Positions 34,106 through 46,278 of a stretch of DNA of 64,000 nucleotides are shown here, in pieces. The DNA is from Berghia stephanieae. Lineage: Eukaryota > Mollusca > Gastropoda > Nudibranchia > Aeolidiidae. Position 1 is the stretch's first letter, and every line of letters begins with the position of its first letter. Both the position numbers and the translations under genes were made by a program. The stretch lies in assembly GCA_034508935.3 (NCBI GenBank), contig CM067448.1, positions 1,360,418-1,424,417 on the forward strand. Reading direction: 5' to 3'. The notes beneath the pieces were generated by a model. The model was given only the letters and a program-made list of their open reading frames with translations, was not told the origin of the DNA and searched no databases.

Positions 34106-35269
34106 TTTTGGAGCTTTACTTCATTTGAAATAAGGAAACTTCGGAATTGTATTTGGCATTGTGTTTATATTTTCATAATATAATTCTAATCAGTTATCTA
34201 TTTAGAACTAGATACTATACAATATGTATGCCAAATACCACCCCAATTCCCCTTTCTTGTGTGCGGGAATTCCTCTTTCGGCATTGAAATTGAGTGTGAG
34301 AGGGTCATCACTAAACACATAAACAACAGAAACAATTTAAAAACAAGACTATGACACGCAACCACTCACACACGAGGCTATACTATTTATCCTTTTCTCT
34401 ATATAGAATAGGACAAGACAAACAATAGCTTGACTCTCGCTACACTTCGCAGTGATGTTTGTCGTCTCACGAGTTCAACTCTCGGTCGACCTGTCAATAT
34501 TCCTTTTTGCCTCGGCCGTAATCATTAATAGAATGTTGTGTGGTTTTGACCGTGAAGAAAACCTTAAGAAGTCACATTTATATCATTTTAGAGAGATCGT
34601 TTTGAATAATTTTGAGTTAAACGAGCGAGCAGCAACTTGTTTTCATAAACGGCCGATCAGCGCTTGTTTACTATAGTAACGCGATTCCCAGCCAACATCA
34701 AAATGGCGGATAATTTTCTCATCGAGGCCGCTGGTTGGTTAGCCAATAAGAGCACCGTACGGTTTCCATTGGGTAAATTCCTTGGAACCATGTGATTTAT
34801 TTCGGTGGGCGTGTCCGGTTGCCATGGTGACGGCCGCCATCTTGGATTTTACTCTTCTCTGGGTGCTATTTTTAAAAGTTACTTTCTCAATAAGTTTCCA
34901 TGGAATTTTCTTGAAATTTTGCATGGTTGTATTTTTGTATATTATAAAAAAAAATACAGAGCATTTTTAAAATATTTTTAATAGATTTTTATTTATAAAT
35001 TTAAAAAAAAAAAATTTTTCGGTATGATAAAAATCATGTTTTTTGACATAAAAATGTCAATTTTTCAAAAAATAATAAAGATATTTAAAATTCCTTCTGC
35101 ATGATTTTAGATAATCACTATAGCTCTAGACATGCAAAGTTTTAAACAAATTGATTGATAAATGACAAAATAAGATAAAAAAGATTGTTAAAAAATGTCA
35201 TTTTGAGAAAAACGAGATCAAAGATAACAATGAATGAAAATAATAAGACAAAACGGTACAACCAGCTCA
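34106..35269. other. Transposon interior, AT-rich, no gene recognised
   Basis: Within the TTAA-flanked element. A GCCGCCATCTTGGATT motif (YY1-like on the minus strand) lies at about 34831-34846; poly-A/T-rich sequence follows to 35170. Confidence 0.4.
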
Positions 35270-35930
35270 AAACATACCAGCACCGTATGAGGGTCCCCCG
35301 TGTTCTTTTTCTGCCTCCCTCTGGGCTTTTTCATGGGTCTGAGCTTTCATTTTGCCTCTTTTTTTTCTCTTTATGTTAAGCAACCCTTATGCTTTGGTCA
35401 AGTCTTTTTGACTCTGCTTCCTGACTCAACATCTGGGAGTGTTCTCCCAGTCCACCGATGCTCAAAGACACTTTCAGGGATGTTATTTCTGTTGGACCAA
35501 AATTATACTCTGCACCAAACTCAACTTTTTTCAGGGAATGGAAGTATGTTTTATGGCATCTTGACCAAACAGAATTATGAAACCTTTCGTTTGGATTTTG
35601 TGTTGTCTTCATCTCACAACAAATCATATACAGGCTTCAAGTGCTCATGAAGCAAATCAAAATTCAAAGGTGTATGTAGACGCTGCTTGTGTCAACAGGA
35701 TACACATGGGCAGCAATATATTTTTTATAAAAGCATCTGGAGTCCGGTTCAGGAGGACAATACTTATGTTGAGGGAAGTCATTGGTGGAATAACCGTGGT
35801 AAAGACCGGCAAGAATAGCCCATCTCATTTCTTTCCGCTGCGGCATTGCTTGGAATCGCTTTATCATAATACTACTATAACACACCCAATTCCAATCAAA
35901 GATTTGTGGCCACGGATCAACCATGAGCCA
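35270..35930 (-). pseudogene. Broken transposase of the TTAA-flanked element
   Basis: Minus strand: an upstream block (35924-35664) with PQRKEMRWAILAGLYHGYST and a YCPPEPDSRC motif. A second block (35627-35376) has NPNERFHNSVWSRCHKTYFH, VEFGAEYNFGPTEITSL and LSIGGLGEHSQML. A basic tail ends SYGAGMF near 35270. The order (AI-A-x-YH...ST, CP...WC-like, TQNxNExFxxxxWxRxxK, YxAGxF end) is a layout I recall from a group of metazoan cut-and-paste transposases. The blocks are in different frames. Confidence 0.6.
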
Positions 35931-36447
35931 TCATAACTTTCTTGCTTTCTTGGCTTTTGTAGCAAATAATTGTTGCCAACGTTTGGATTTTTTGGTCACT
36001 TTAGGTATATTTATAATAATCCAGTAAAAATTGGAAATATTTAGAGATAATTAACGTGAATACATGTCAAAATTTGATAAAACAACTGATCAATCGAAAG
36101 GTAAACAAATCGTAGTAAAAGTAATAGTAATAGATGCGAACTTTCACCCTGACTCAACATCCAATCCCTGGCGCGGAGTCGGAGGTCGAGAACAAGGTCA
36201 GCCAATCAGATCGCACCATTCGTGATCACGTTGTATTTACCTGACAACTTGACCTCTTATCAGCTGTTTGACACACAATCTTTGTTCGCGACTAACAGTT
36301 TCTAAACCCCTCCCCTGCCCATATTGTGATATTTATGAGACTGAAACCTTGTCAACTAGACGGGCAAAGAGTAGACTAAACTATCGATATCAAAATCTAC
36401 AACATCGATATGTATTATAATGCTTTTCAGCCCTATTATTTTCAGTT

Positions 36448-39400
36448 GACCCCGTGTGGTGTCCGGGGTCCCTCAACTGAGAGGGTCAAGAATAGCCCAA
36501 CGCCAAGCCAGCGTGTCGTAAAAGGCGACTAATGGTGTGTGATTCCCCCATCTTTGAGTCACCTGGTCCTCCAGGTTGGGGGTTGGCAAAGGGTTAACAC
36601 CCCTTTCCGTTAAACTCTAACCGTTACAGAAACACAGACAGACAAACCAAATCCTTTTTTTAGCTTGGGCGACCGAAGAGTTTCTGGAATTACAGAATTT
36701 ATGAAGGACAACAGACAAAGCCGAAAGGACTCTGCTGACCCGATGACGTCTTCGCCAAACAAGCAGCTTCGAATTGCGTTGTGGAACGTTCGCACCATGT
36801 ATGAAGCAGGAAAAAGCTCTCAAGTTGTGACTGAGATGAGAAGATATAGGCTGCATATACTTGGAGTAAGCGAAACCCACTGGATACAATCCGGACAGAA
36901 ACACCTCAAGTCTGGGGAGAAGATTTTATATTCAGGGAGAGGGGACGGGATTCATACACAGGGAGTAGGAATAATTCTAAGCAAGTTTGCCCAGAAGTCA
37001 CTGAGAGGATGGGAACAATGCGGAGAAAGGATCATCATGGCGTCCTTTACAACACGGAGTAAGAAGATCAGCATGAACATTGTACAGATCTATGCCCCAA
37101 CAAATGATGCAACAGATGAGGACAAAGATACATTTTATGGTCTGCTACAACAAGTCATTGACAAGTTGCCAAGGAAAGACATCAACATATTGATGGGAGA
37201 TGCTAATGCAAAAGTGGGACAGGATAACGTAGGCTATGAAGGTATCATGGGACGTCATGGCATGGGAGAAATGAATGATAATGGTGAGAGATTTGCAAAT
37301 TTCTGTGCATTCAACAGTTTGGTGATTGGAGGATCAGTGTTCCCCCATAAGAGGATCCACAAAGCAACTTGGGTCTCACCAGATGGTATGACAGAGAATC
37401 AGATTGATCATTTTTGTATCTCTCGTAGATTCAGACGTTCATTGGAAGATGTGACAGTACGGAGAGGGGCAGATGTTGGATCAGACCACCACCTGCTATT
37501 GGCAAAGCTTAAGCTCCGACTCAGAAAACACGGGGCCAGATCACATACAAGAAGAAAATTCGAGGTGAATGCACTTGATGGGGAAAAGAATGAGGAATTC
37601 AAACTACAATTGAGTAATAGATTCCAACCTCTTACTGAGCTCGAGGACGACATAGATGTAGAGTCACATTGGGCAAAGATCAAGGAAGTCTACATAACAA
37701 CTTGCCACGAGGTATTGGGGGTAAAGAAATCGGAACATAAAGAATGGATAAGTCCAACCACCTTGGACCTTATTGAAAAGAGGAGAACAAGGAAGGAACA
37801 AGTGAATGCAAGCCGAACAAGGGCTTCAAGACTGGATGCACAAGAGCAGTATCGAGCCATAGCTAAGGAAGTCAAAAGATCTGTGAAGAAAGACAAGGAA
37901 GCATTCATGAACAGACTTGCAGAGAAAGCAGAAGCAGCAGCGACTGGAGGACACATGAGGATCCTTTATCAAACTACCAAGACACTTGCTGGAAATTATG
38001 GGAAACCAGAGGTACCAGTCAAAGACAAAGATGGGAAAACTATTTTTGGAAAAGAGGCTCAATCTGAATGATGGAGGGAACATTTCAACTGCCTTCTGAA
38101 CAGACCACCACCAGACAACCAGCCAGAAATTTTGCCTGCAAGGAATGAGCTACCAATTAGCTGTGATCCACCATCGATAGCAGAGATTGTGGGTGCCATT
38201 AACAAGATGAAAAGGGGGAAAGCTGCTGGACCAGACCAGATTCCACCGGAGGCTCTAAAAGTTGATGCGGAAAGAAATGCTGAGGCCCTGCACCCACTAT
38301 TTGAGAGAATCTGGAATGACGGATATTCCCAAAGGATTGGAACGAAGGACATCTTATCAAGCTTCCAAAGAAAGGGGACCTCAGTAATTGTAATAATTAT
38401 CGAGGCATCACTCTTCTTTCTATCCCAGGAAAGGTTTTCAACCGTATTATTTTAGAGAGAATTAAGAATGCAACAGATGCTAAACTGCGGGACGAACAGG
38501 CAGGTTTTCGAAAAAACCGTTCAACCACCGACCAGATTGCCTCTCTGCGAGTCATAGTGGAACAGTCTATAGAATGGAACTCTCCTCTTATTGTCAACTT
38601 TCTGGATTACGAGAAGGCTTTCGACAGTATTGACAGAGCAACATTGTGGAAAATTCTGGCACATTATGGACTCCCTGAAAAGATAGTAAACCTCATTAAG
38701 GAAATGTATGAAGGATCAAGTTGCAGGGTTGTACATGAAGATCAGCTTACTGACAGCTTTGAAATTAAGACTGGTGTCAAGCTGGGATGCTTGCTCTCTC
38801 CATTCCTGTTCATCCTTGCCATTGATTGGCTAATGAAGGAAACCTCCAAAGGGAGAAGAAATGGGATTCAGTGGACCCCCTGGACACAGTTGGATGATCT
38901 GGATTTTGCAGATGATCTGGCTCTTTTGTCCCACACCCAGGACCAGATGCAAGCAAAAACCACAATTATAAACAGCCTCTCGGAATCAATTGGTCTAAGA
39001 ATTCACCCTGCAAAGTCAAAGGTCTTGAGGATAGGTACGCGTCAAAGGGAGCAGATCAAAGTAAAAGATCAGGAACTCGAAGATATAGACACTTTCTGCT
39101 ATCTCGGAAGTATAATTGACAAGGATGGAGGCACGGAAGCAGAGGTGAAAGCACGAATAGGAAAGGCACAGGCTGCATTCACATCTTTGAACAGAGTTTG
39201 GAGAACTAAAGATATCTCCCTTCAACTAAAGCTAAGACTTTTCAACTCAAACGTGAAGTCTGTCCTACTGTATGGATGTGAAACTTGGAACGCATCACAG
39301 GCATGTATAAGGAGGGTACAGATTTTCGTAAACAGGTGCATGCGTAAGCTACTCAGAATAAAATGGATGGATAGAATAAAAAATGAAGAAGTATGGAAAA

Positions 39401-39694
39401 GAACACAGCAGAAACCAGTGGGAGAGGATATAGGAAGAAGACGATGGAGGTGGATTGGACACACAGAAAGAATGACTCAACTATAACAAAGAAAGTATTG
39501 GACTGGAACCCTCAGGGCAGAAGATCAAGGGGAAGGCCACGAGGAACATGGAGAAGAATTAAAGAAGCTGATATACAGAGAAGTGGTAAGACCTGGAATG
39601 AGATAAAAAAGTTGGCTCAGGATAGAGAAGGATGGAAACTGTTTGTCTGTGGCCTATACCCTGAACCAGGGTGAAAAAGGCAATGATGATGATG
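36448..39694 (+). mobile_element. RTE-like LINE, nearly full-length, lightly broken
   Basis: 3.25 kb flanked by a perfect 10-bp target duplication, ATTTTCAGTT (36438-36447 and 39695-39704). One long ORF is visible in pieces. The endonuclease (from ATG 36701) has IALWNVRTMYEAGKSSQVVT, ILGVSETHW, MGDANAKVGQ and GSDHHLL. The reverse transcriptase has GKAAGPDQIPPEAL, DYEKAFDSIDR and the catalytic FADD near 38908-38919. The C-terminal tail is RRSRGRPRGTWRRIKEADIQ. Damage: a TGA at 38069-38071 and frameshifts near 38325 and 39470. The 3' end is a TGATGATGAT run rather than poly-A. Few changes, so it is relatively young; it is inserted in the Kolobok-like element. Confidence 0.88.
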
Positions 39695-40017
39695 ATTTTC
39701 AGTTAGTTGAATTCTCACAAAAAATTGAAAAGTTTGATATTTTCATATCGACTCCATGTTTATGAAAGACGATTTACAAACTTTATATTATCCAAATCAC
39801 CTTCTCAGTGCTGAAAATATGTGAAAAAATGATTGTTCTTTTATAATAAATAAAAAACTGAAATTTTATATTTTGACCCAAAAATCGATATTTCAGGTGT
39901 CGCCCCTCCCCTTAATTCAGAAAAGTGAGTGGAGCAGGCACTTTATGTTGGTAACAACAAGATATGAAGTGAGTAGAAAAGTGCCAGAAGACAATAGAGA
40001 ATAAAATTTTTTTCGCG

Positions 40018-40108
40018 GCGGTGGTGGGGTTTGAACCTGCGACCTTATTGGTACGACAACTCCGCCTGGCAGGTGAGAGCGTGGCTCTACCGTGTGAGCT
40101 ATCCACGA
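40018..40108 (-). mobile_element. tRNA-like SINE head
   Basis: On the minus strand: GTGGATAGCTCACACGGTAG (A box), then GGTTCAAACC (B box). The boxes are further apart than in a true tRNA and the arms do not fold cleanly, so this is probably a SINE remnant and not a tRNA gene. Confidence 0.5.
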
Positions 40109-40340
40109 ATACAAAATATTCGTTTCAAACCCAAGTCATATTTCTAGATTTAAGAATCTAATCTATTAATCTAATGCCAATTTTGACGATCAACTGGAAA
40201 CTTAAAAAAAATTATGTCTTCTTTATTATCGATTTAGATACATTGGGGAACCTTTACAGTTCACTTTTGCGATTCTTATGAGCAGTGAATACAACTCAAA
40301 TAATATGTGTGCCAAGTGTTATAGACCATCTTTATTTAGT

Positions 40341-40736
40341 AACTCACTCCTGTAACGATGCGACTCACTCCTGTAACGGTCAACTCACTCCTGTAACGAC
40401 CTACAAAAATGCAATTTATGTCTATTTGGACAGTCCAATCGTGTGTTGTGTTTATTCCTCAATTTATGTCTTTACTAATCTCTTTCAAATAGAATCTAAT
40501 GTATATTAAGAATTATCTCTTTAAAAAATTATGAGAAATTAAGATATTTAATTTGCCAAAATTTTCAGGATTTTGCAACAAATCTCTCTCAAAACTAAAA
40601 ATAATAGGCACATATCCGTCATTAAACCATTTGTAGAGAATGATTATATACTGAAGAAGGCCATAGGAGAAAACTGTCTGCATCATAATTTTAAAATGCG
40701 AACTATGAAGCTTTGAATTAGCGTTACAGGAGTGAG
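40341..40736. repeat. Inverted CTCACTCCTGTAACG motifs
   Basis: Three close direct copies of ACTCACTCCTGTAACG (40341-40400) and one inverted copy, CGTTACAGGAGTGAG (about 40721-40735), enclose about 320 bp of AT-rich DNA. It could be a MITE; no target duplication was found. Confidence 0.4.
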
Positions 40737-41777
40737 ACAATCTAATGAGATTCGAACTTTAACCTGCCAGCATATGAAGCAAGGAGAAGATTAAGCTCCA
40801 GCATTATAGGAAATGATTGAGGAGTAATCAACTTAAGTGGTCACAAGATTTGATCCAATCTGATTGTAACTCTGAAAAAAAAATTTCCCCCTCCTAATTG
40901 GACAAAAATTTGAAAAACGCCCATATATGAGTGCTGAGTACATGGGTAGGACAAGATTGATACAGACACAGGACACTTCTGTCTCTACACTCTCTCTTTC
41001 CTTTTTTCAGAGATTGCCCCCTTTTCGGCAAAATATTCATGAGATTATTTTATTTTAGCTAATACGTGTAGAGGTAAATTTAGTTGATTTAAATGAAAAC
41101 GTTTTGATCCTAAACTCTGGCTATAATTATGACTATAACTATGATGCAAATATGCTCTGGCTCTATTCAAAAATTTCAATCACTTGGCTTGGTGCACCTG
41201 ATAAGTTGTCATGTTCTACAAAATATCACTTTCAGGGCCTTTGTTATCTAAGTCTCTCTAAACCTGCACATTTTTAACTGAAATAAAAATGCTAAATTTG
41301 AAAATTAGCCAGGCCAAAGTCACTCAGAAGTTGCAACTAATTGTCAGTAGATTTACACATCTGGTAAATCCCCCTTCCCTATATTTTTTTTTCTTTTTTT
41401 TTTACACGAAGAAAAACAAACTTCCTTGTTTCTTTCTCTTTTCATCAATTATAGTTTGTGTCTTTATCGGTTGTAGGCCAGATCATCCGAACCTGTGCTT
41501 GTAAAGAGAGGAGATGAGCCAGACACCGACCCCGTCTGCAGACACAAATACTGGACAGCGAGTGAAAGGATTGACTGAACATATTCTGGATTGATCTCCA
41601 CCCCATAGCTCTCTTACTTTGAAATGACCTTTTTGGTCCTCTCACTGAAGTCGGCCATGTTTTTATAACATAATTTATTCTGTATGTATATGACTAGTTT
41701 TTAAAAATTTTATACGTAAGAATCGTATATGTAATAAAATATGTTCAAGTTCTTTTCTTTCTTTTTTGTTTGTTCAG
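40737..41777. other. End of ALDH intron 1, nothing recognised
   Basis: AT-rich intron sequence; no coding signal. Confidence 0.4.
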
Positions 41778-41978
41778 TTGGTCTGCAACCCCAGTAGAGG
41801 AAAGATCAAAGATATTGATGAAAATTGCTGATCTGATTGAATCCAGGCTGGATGAGTTTGCCCTCATGGAATCCAGAGACCAGGGGAAACCCGTCTGGCT
41901 TGCCACCAAAATTGACATTCCCCGCTGCGTGCACAACTTTCGATATTTTGCCACTTACGCCCTGCATGATATGAACAG
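41778..41978 (+). CDS. ALDH8A1: ALDH8A1-like, coding exon 2
   Basis: Acceptor TTCAG at 41773-41777, donor GTTCGT at 41979. Encodes SWSATPVEERSKILMKIADL, then ESRDQGKPVWLATKIDIPR and FRYFATYALHDMNR, the N-terminal part of the cofactor-binding domain. The phase at both ends joins its neighbours without a shift. Confidence 0.92.
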
Positions 41979-42508
41979 GTTCGTCAGACATTTTATAAAA
42001 ATATAGTTTTTGTCTTTACAGGCGCTTGTATAATGAAAATCAATTTATTATATATATCAGGAAAACATTTTCATAAAAGACGTAAGGCCTATTCCTGTAC
42101 ATGGGTTATTTTTATAGCCCTGATTTGAGTATTTCCTAACCCTATCCCTAACCAAAACCATAGCCGTTACCCTTACGCCACCCCTAACTTTATAACTCTA
42201 ATCATAACCTTTGCCTTACGCCAACTCTAACTTTAACCCCAACCCTAGCTATATTCCTATACTTAAAGTTTAATTTATAACCTTGAGCTTGTTTATATAC
42301 CTTCGCCTTCATTTGAATCGCTTAGAATTATTTTTCACAGAAATTTCAATTTGTTACAGATCAGGAATTCAACAACTTGTAAATTGTTGCACCAGTTTTG
42401 CTTTGTTTCCAAGTGTTAGTTCATTATATCTGGCTGGTGGATATTATCAGTTTATTAATTAAAAGGCATAGCATCCATATTCATCACAATCATCCTTCCT
42501 GTCATCAG

Positions 42509-42720
42509 ATCTCGTCAGAAGACAGACGCCAATGCCTCTCAATTCACCGTCAAGTGTCCAGTGGGCGTGGCTGGCCTCATAAGTCCCTGGAATCTTCCAC
42601 TCTATCTCTTGAGCTTCAAACTTGGCCCAGCCCTTGCTTGTGGTAACACCGTGGTGGCTAAACCAAGTGAAATGACGTCTGCCTCGTCGACTCTACTTTG
42701 CCAGGTGTTTAAAGATGCTG
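42509..42720 (+). CDS. ALDH8A1: ALDH8A1-like, coding exon 3
   Basis: Acceptor CATCAG chosen because it alone keeps the frame (later AGs at 42518 and 42525 do not). Encodes SRQKTDANASQFTVKCPVGV, then AGLISPWNLPLYLLSFKLGP and the nucleotide-binding CGNTVVAKPSEMTS; N152 of SPWN is a catalytic-site residue. Donor GTGAGA at 42721. Confidence 0.92.
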
Positions 42721-43582
42721 GTGAGATTTTGTATTTAACAAATAAAAGGTTTTTGATCAATCTCAATATGTAAATTCTTCTCAGAACCAACTTTATATAT
42801 TTTTCAGAAATTTATTGAGGCGGCATTCTCCCTCTCCTCCTCCTCCTCCTCCTCCCCCTCCTCTTCCTCCTCATTATCCTAACAAAGTTGACTAGTCTGG
42901 AAGTCATTGTTCGTTATAACCGAAGTTTCCTTGAATCCCAAGTGTCACTTCCAACATTAATATACAGGGTCTCCATAAAGTCTTTCCATGATTTCAAAGC
43001 CTTGTTATTCCAAAACTTTGACAGATATTTGCATCTGGTTTTCACCGTCTACTATGGAAAAGTCGTACAGTTATGGCCATGATAACATGACATGATAAAG
43101 TGTGTCATCAAGGTCATTGAGTTCAGAACTGGCATCTTATTACAAGCAAATAGAATGTCTTTTTCTTGAAGAAAGCGCTGCAATATTGATTATTTTTGAT
43201 GCCAGTCTTGTTTCCACTCAATGTGCTTTTTGTAGTTGTTGTCATGTAGCTTTGTTTGTGCGCTTCGCTTTGTTATTTTCAACGCTTTGTTATGCTATGA
43301 CTGCTTTATCTGTTTTCGTAACTGTTTGCTTTTCTGCTTGTGTTGCAGATCATCATGCTTCTCGTCGTACCTCTTTTGAATGTTGAATAAAGCCTAGGCT
43401 TAGGTTTAAACTAAAGACAGACTTTTCTACACTCACTTCAGTAGTTTTGGTTACTTTGTTGTAGTCGTTGGCTTCATTGAATGGGAGGTAACTCTAGTAC
43501 TGTCAATCAAATAGTAGAGAGTAAAAAAGGGAAACTATTCATTTTCAGTTGAATCCAAGGTTTAGTTGGATCCGAGGTCACT
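42721..43582. other. Intron 3, first part
   Basis: A CTC-rich patch at 42830-42873; the rest is unique intron sequence without a gene. Confidence 0.45.
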
Positions 43583-43797
43583 GTATCAGCAGGTAGGTTG
43601 ATCCTTAAATATGGCCTCAGGCCTCACATCCAGAATCGTGTTATGTTGGTACATCAGCAGGTAGGTTGATCCTTAGATATGGCCTCAGGCCTCACATCCA
43701 GAATCGTGTTATGTTGGTACACCAGCAGGTAGGTTGATCCTTAAATATGGCCTCAGGCCTCACATCCAGAATCGTGTTATGTTGGTACATCAGCAGC
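43583..43797. repeat. 69-bp tandem repeat, about 3 copies
   Basis: Units starting AGGTAGGTTGATCCTTA at 43591, 43660 and 43729; copies almost identical. Confidence 0.9.
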
Positions 43798-43994
43798 TTC
43801 TAATGGTCTCGGCCTACAATACTATGTCGGGGTGACCCAGATGTCAAATTTTAAAGTTTAAATAATCCAATAGATCAGGTCTTCTCAGAGTACAAAAACT
43901 AAAGTTATTCTCGCCAAAAACCAAACAAAACAAAGCAAAACAAAAGAAATCTCCTGAATTGGAGTCTTACTTGATATTTCAGTTTGACCTTTAA

Positions 43995-44445
43995 ACCTAG
44001 GTGGACATTTTGACCTTCAATGGTGGGCAGGAAGATCACTGTAACTGTATGGTTCTGATGCCCTATATTTTATTTTCCATGTTGCTTTTCATCTTATCGT
44101 GGAATGAGATTACCTGGTTTTGTCCTGGCCCTGACCGGAGTCCTTAACTGAGGAGGAAATATTCAAATGTATAGTATTGGTTTTGGGAGACAATATTTTT
44201 TTCCTGTAAATCACCTCTCCGTTATGTAGTGTCATAGTTTTCACTTTGAACATATTGTTAACATTTGCTTAAAGTGTCTTCCTCTCAGTGAGATCCTGTA
44301 CTTGTGTATGGATAAAACTTTTAGGTGATCTCAAACTAATCTACTTCTACTATTTGAACCAGTCTCCTTTGCCATACTTTTTCTTGGGTGCTTTCCTTTG
44401 TCTGGTTCTGAAATGACTTAAAGTTGTCCCAAGTTTAGAAAAGAA
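43995..44445 (+). mobile_element. SINE-like retroposon, diverged near full-length copy
   Basis: Aligns with 44-572 from the GGTGGACATTTTGACCTTC start through TGGTTTTGTCCTGGCCCTGA and TGTAAATCACCTCTCCGTTA; internal deletions, and the 3' hairpin is degraded. Confidence 0.75.
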
Positions 44446-44449
44446 AAAA

Positions 44450-44742
44450 TAAAGAGCTTTTAAATAGCGCAATATCCACTAAACATGCTCAAAGCTTGAT
44501 GTGAAGGGGTCCCTGGCCAACAGCAACACGTAGAACCAGACATTTCGCCTAATAGGTGAAATTACAATTTTTTTCGGTCAACCTTGTTAACGGCCAGGTA
44601 CTCATTTTACACCTTAGTATGGTGAGAGAATGTGAATAAAGAGCTTTTCCAAGGACTCAACTATATGCTGAGCGAGGCTTGAACCTAGGACTTTTCGATC
44701 CGAAAGTGAGTGTCATACCACAAGAACACATAGCCGCACAGT
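44450..44742 (-). mobile_element. tRNA-derived SINE, copy 4
   Basis: Full-length, diverged copy placed at the A-rich tail of the preceding retroposon; the head and B box (GGTTCAAGCC) are still visible. Confidence 0.82.
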
Positions 44743-44797
44743 AAAACCCTTTAAACAAACACCAACACAAAATCTTCTTAATTGTTTTCATTTCCAG

Positions 44798-44964
44798 GCC
44801 TGCCTAAAGGTGTGGTGAATATGGTATTCGGTGAAGGTCGTACAGCTGGTCAGGCCCTGGTAGAACATCCAGACGTCCCCCTCATTTCCTTCACTGGTGG
44901 AACGGCCACTGCTGAACACATCAGAAGGAGTGTAGCTCCATTATGCAAGAAATTTTCCCTGGAG
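44798..44964 (+). CDS. ALDH8A1: ALDH8A1-like, coding exon 4
   Basis: Acceptor TTTCCAG, donor GTGAGA at 44965. Encodes GLPKGVVNMVFGEGRTAGQA, then VPLISFTGGTATAEHIRRSV and CKKFSLE; the final Glu (about E250) is the general base of the family. Confidence 0.92.
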
Positions 44965-45399
44965 GTGAGAGTTGTCCTTCTGCTACTACACCGGCTGCTT
45001 CTACTATTTCTACCACTACCATTGTTTAAATGCACTATTTTGTTTTAATCCAATCCAATTCATACTTTGCAGCTTGAACACAGAAGATAAACACACAATT
45101 TGTGTGGTGTGCGATGGTGTTAGGTTATGGCTCTGTGTCACAAAATGATGTCGCCCTGGTGCTTTGGTCGAGAACCTGCCTTACGCCAAAATCGCTTCAT
45201 CAGTGAGGACTTTCCACCTGTCCAACATGTACCCGTTGTGGGAAAGAACCCGAAACCGCAGAGCATTTTGTGTTGTGACGAAGCTTCTGGGTGGGTTTGC
45301 GACGGTGCACGAATGTGGTAACTAATTTGCTGATTGGGTCGATCGTCATAACATAGTAGTATGAGCACCATTAGAAGCTGCTGCCCTGGTGCTTGTTGA

Positions 45400-45575
45400 T
45401 CTTTTGCAACGTACTTTCCACCAGATCTTACAGATTTCAGCCACCAAATTACTCTTTGCTGCATAGAGATAAATAAAAATGTGTGTAAAATGCTTTCCAA
45501 GATATGACCTGCTGAAACCCTGAGACGAATCGAGGTCGGGAAGTGAATCCAAGTCTGAACCACAAGGCCATGTCA
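45400..45575 (-). mobile_element. Degenerate SINE fragment
   Basis: Shares ACTTTCCACCAGATCT with the SINE body near 11605, and on the minus strand has a tRNA-like end (GACATGGCCTTGTGG). Confidence 0.4.
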
Positions 45576-45722
45576 AAACACACTTCTATTTTAACTCACA
45601 ATTTAAAGGAATTAGAATCATTTCTTCCAATATTTCAACCTGTTTTGTTGAGTTTTCCCCCGTTCACCGTTCACCGCTGCATCTATTGATGATTTCTCTT
45701 CTTTTCTTTGAATTCTTTTCAG

Positions 45723-45793
45723 TTGGGAGGAAAAAATGCTGCTGTGATTTTTGATGATTGTAATTTCGACAAATGTTTGGAAACGGTGATAAG
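45723..45793 (+). CDS. ALDH8A1: ALDH8A1-like, coding exon 5
   Basis: Acceptor TTTTCAG, donor GTCAGA at 45794. Encodes LGGKNAAVIFDDCNFDKCLE then TVI plus a split Arg codon; continues the SLE of exon 4 into the SLELGGKN signature. Confidence 0.9.
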
Positions 45794-45820
45794 GTCAGAA
45801 ATCTATAAGTTTTAGTTACA

Positions 45821-45821
<1 letters not shown>

Positions 45822-45867
<46 letters not shown>

Positions 45868-45883
45868 AATGGTGATGAGGATG
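45822..45883. repeat. GAT microsatellite
   Basis: About 60 bp of GAT at the start of intron 5. Confidence 0.9.
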
Positions 45884-46278
45884 AATCTGATAAAAGTGAT
45901 TTCTAAAAATATTGATTGCAACGCATCAATTCATTGATATGTGAAACCAGTCAGAGCATGAGTCAGTCTCTGTCATGTCCTATACGAATGTTATATGAGA
46001 TTATTACAACAGTTTTCATCAACAAACTTCACAACCTTAAAATATTGGAAGCCAATCCATCATAGGAGAATTCAGTGTAAATTTTATCTCTTAGTGATAG
46101 AATAGAATGGTTTTAAGATACCTCCACCCTCCCATGGGTACCTCCCCCTCCCCTAGCCCCCCCCCCCCTTTTTCTCAACCTCTGGTGTTTTGTAATCATT
46201 TGGTAAGGGGTCTTTTTATTTTACATGTTATTCAAATTTTATTTAAACAGTGTGAACATGCAGGGTTTCCATTTGTGG

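Larger units (their letters stand above)
32521..39915 (-). mobile_element. TTAA-flanked Kolobok-like DNA transposon, with nested insertions
   Basis: A perfect 25-bp inverted repeat, starting TTAAGGGGAGGGGCGACA at 32521 and mirrored at 39891-39915, delimits 7.4 kb wholly inside ALDH intron 1. The TTAA target and G-rich ends fit Kolobok/T2-type elements. The minus strand at 35270-35930 carries remains of a transposase (RWAILAGLYHGYSTNDFPQH; TTQNPNERFHNSVWSRCHKT; GGPSYGAGMF at the end) in more than one frame, so it is inactive. Nested inside are an RTE-like LINE (36448-39694), a SINE (33551-33842) and CAC/TAC repeats. The family name is inferred from the target site and motifs, not from a search. 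Confidence 0.75.

Noticed and set aside
35300-35936. Plus-strand small proteins in the TTAA-flanked element
   Set aside because: The recognisable transposase motifs are on the opposite strand; the plus-strand frames are shadows.
40018-40108. Functional tRNA gene
   Set aside because: A and B boxes are present but too far apart, and the acceptor and anticodon arms do not pair; a SINE remnant fits better.
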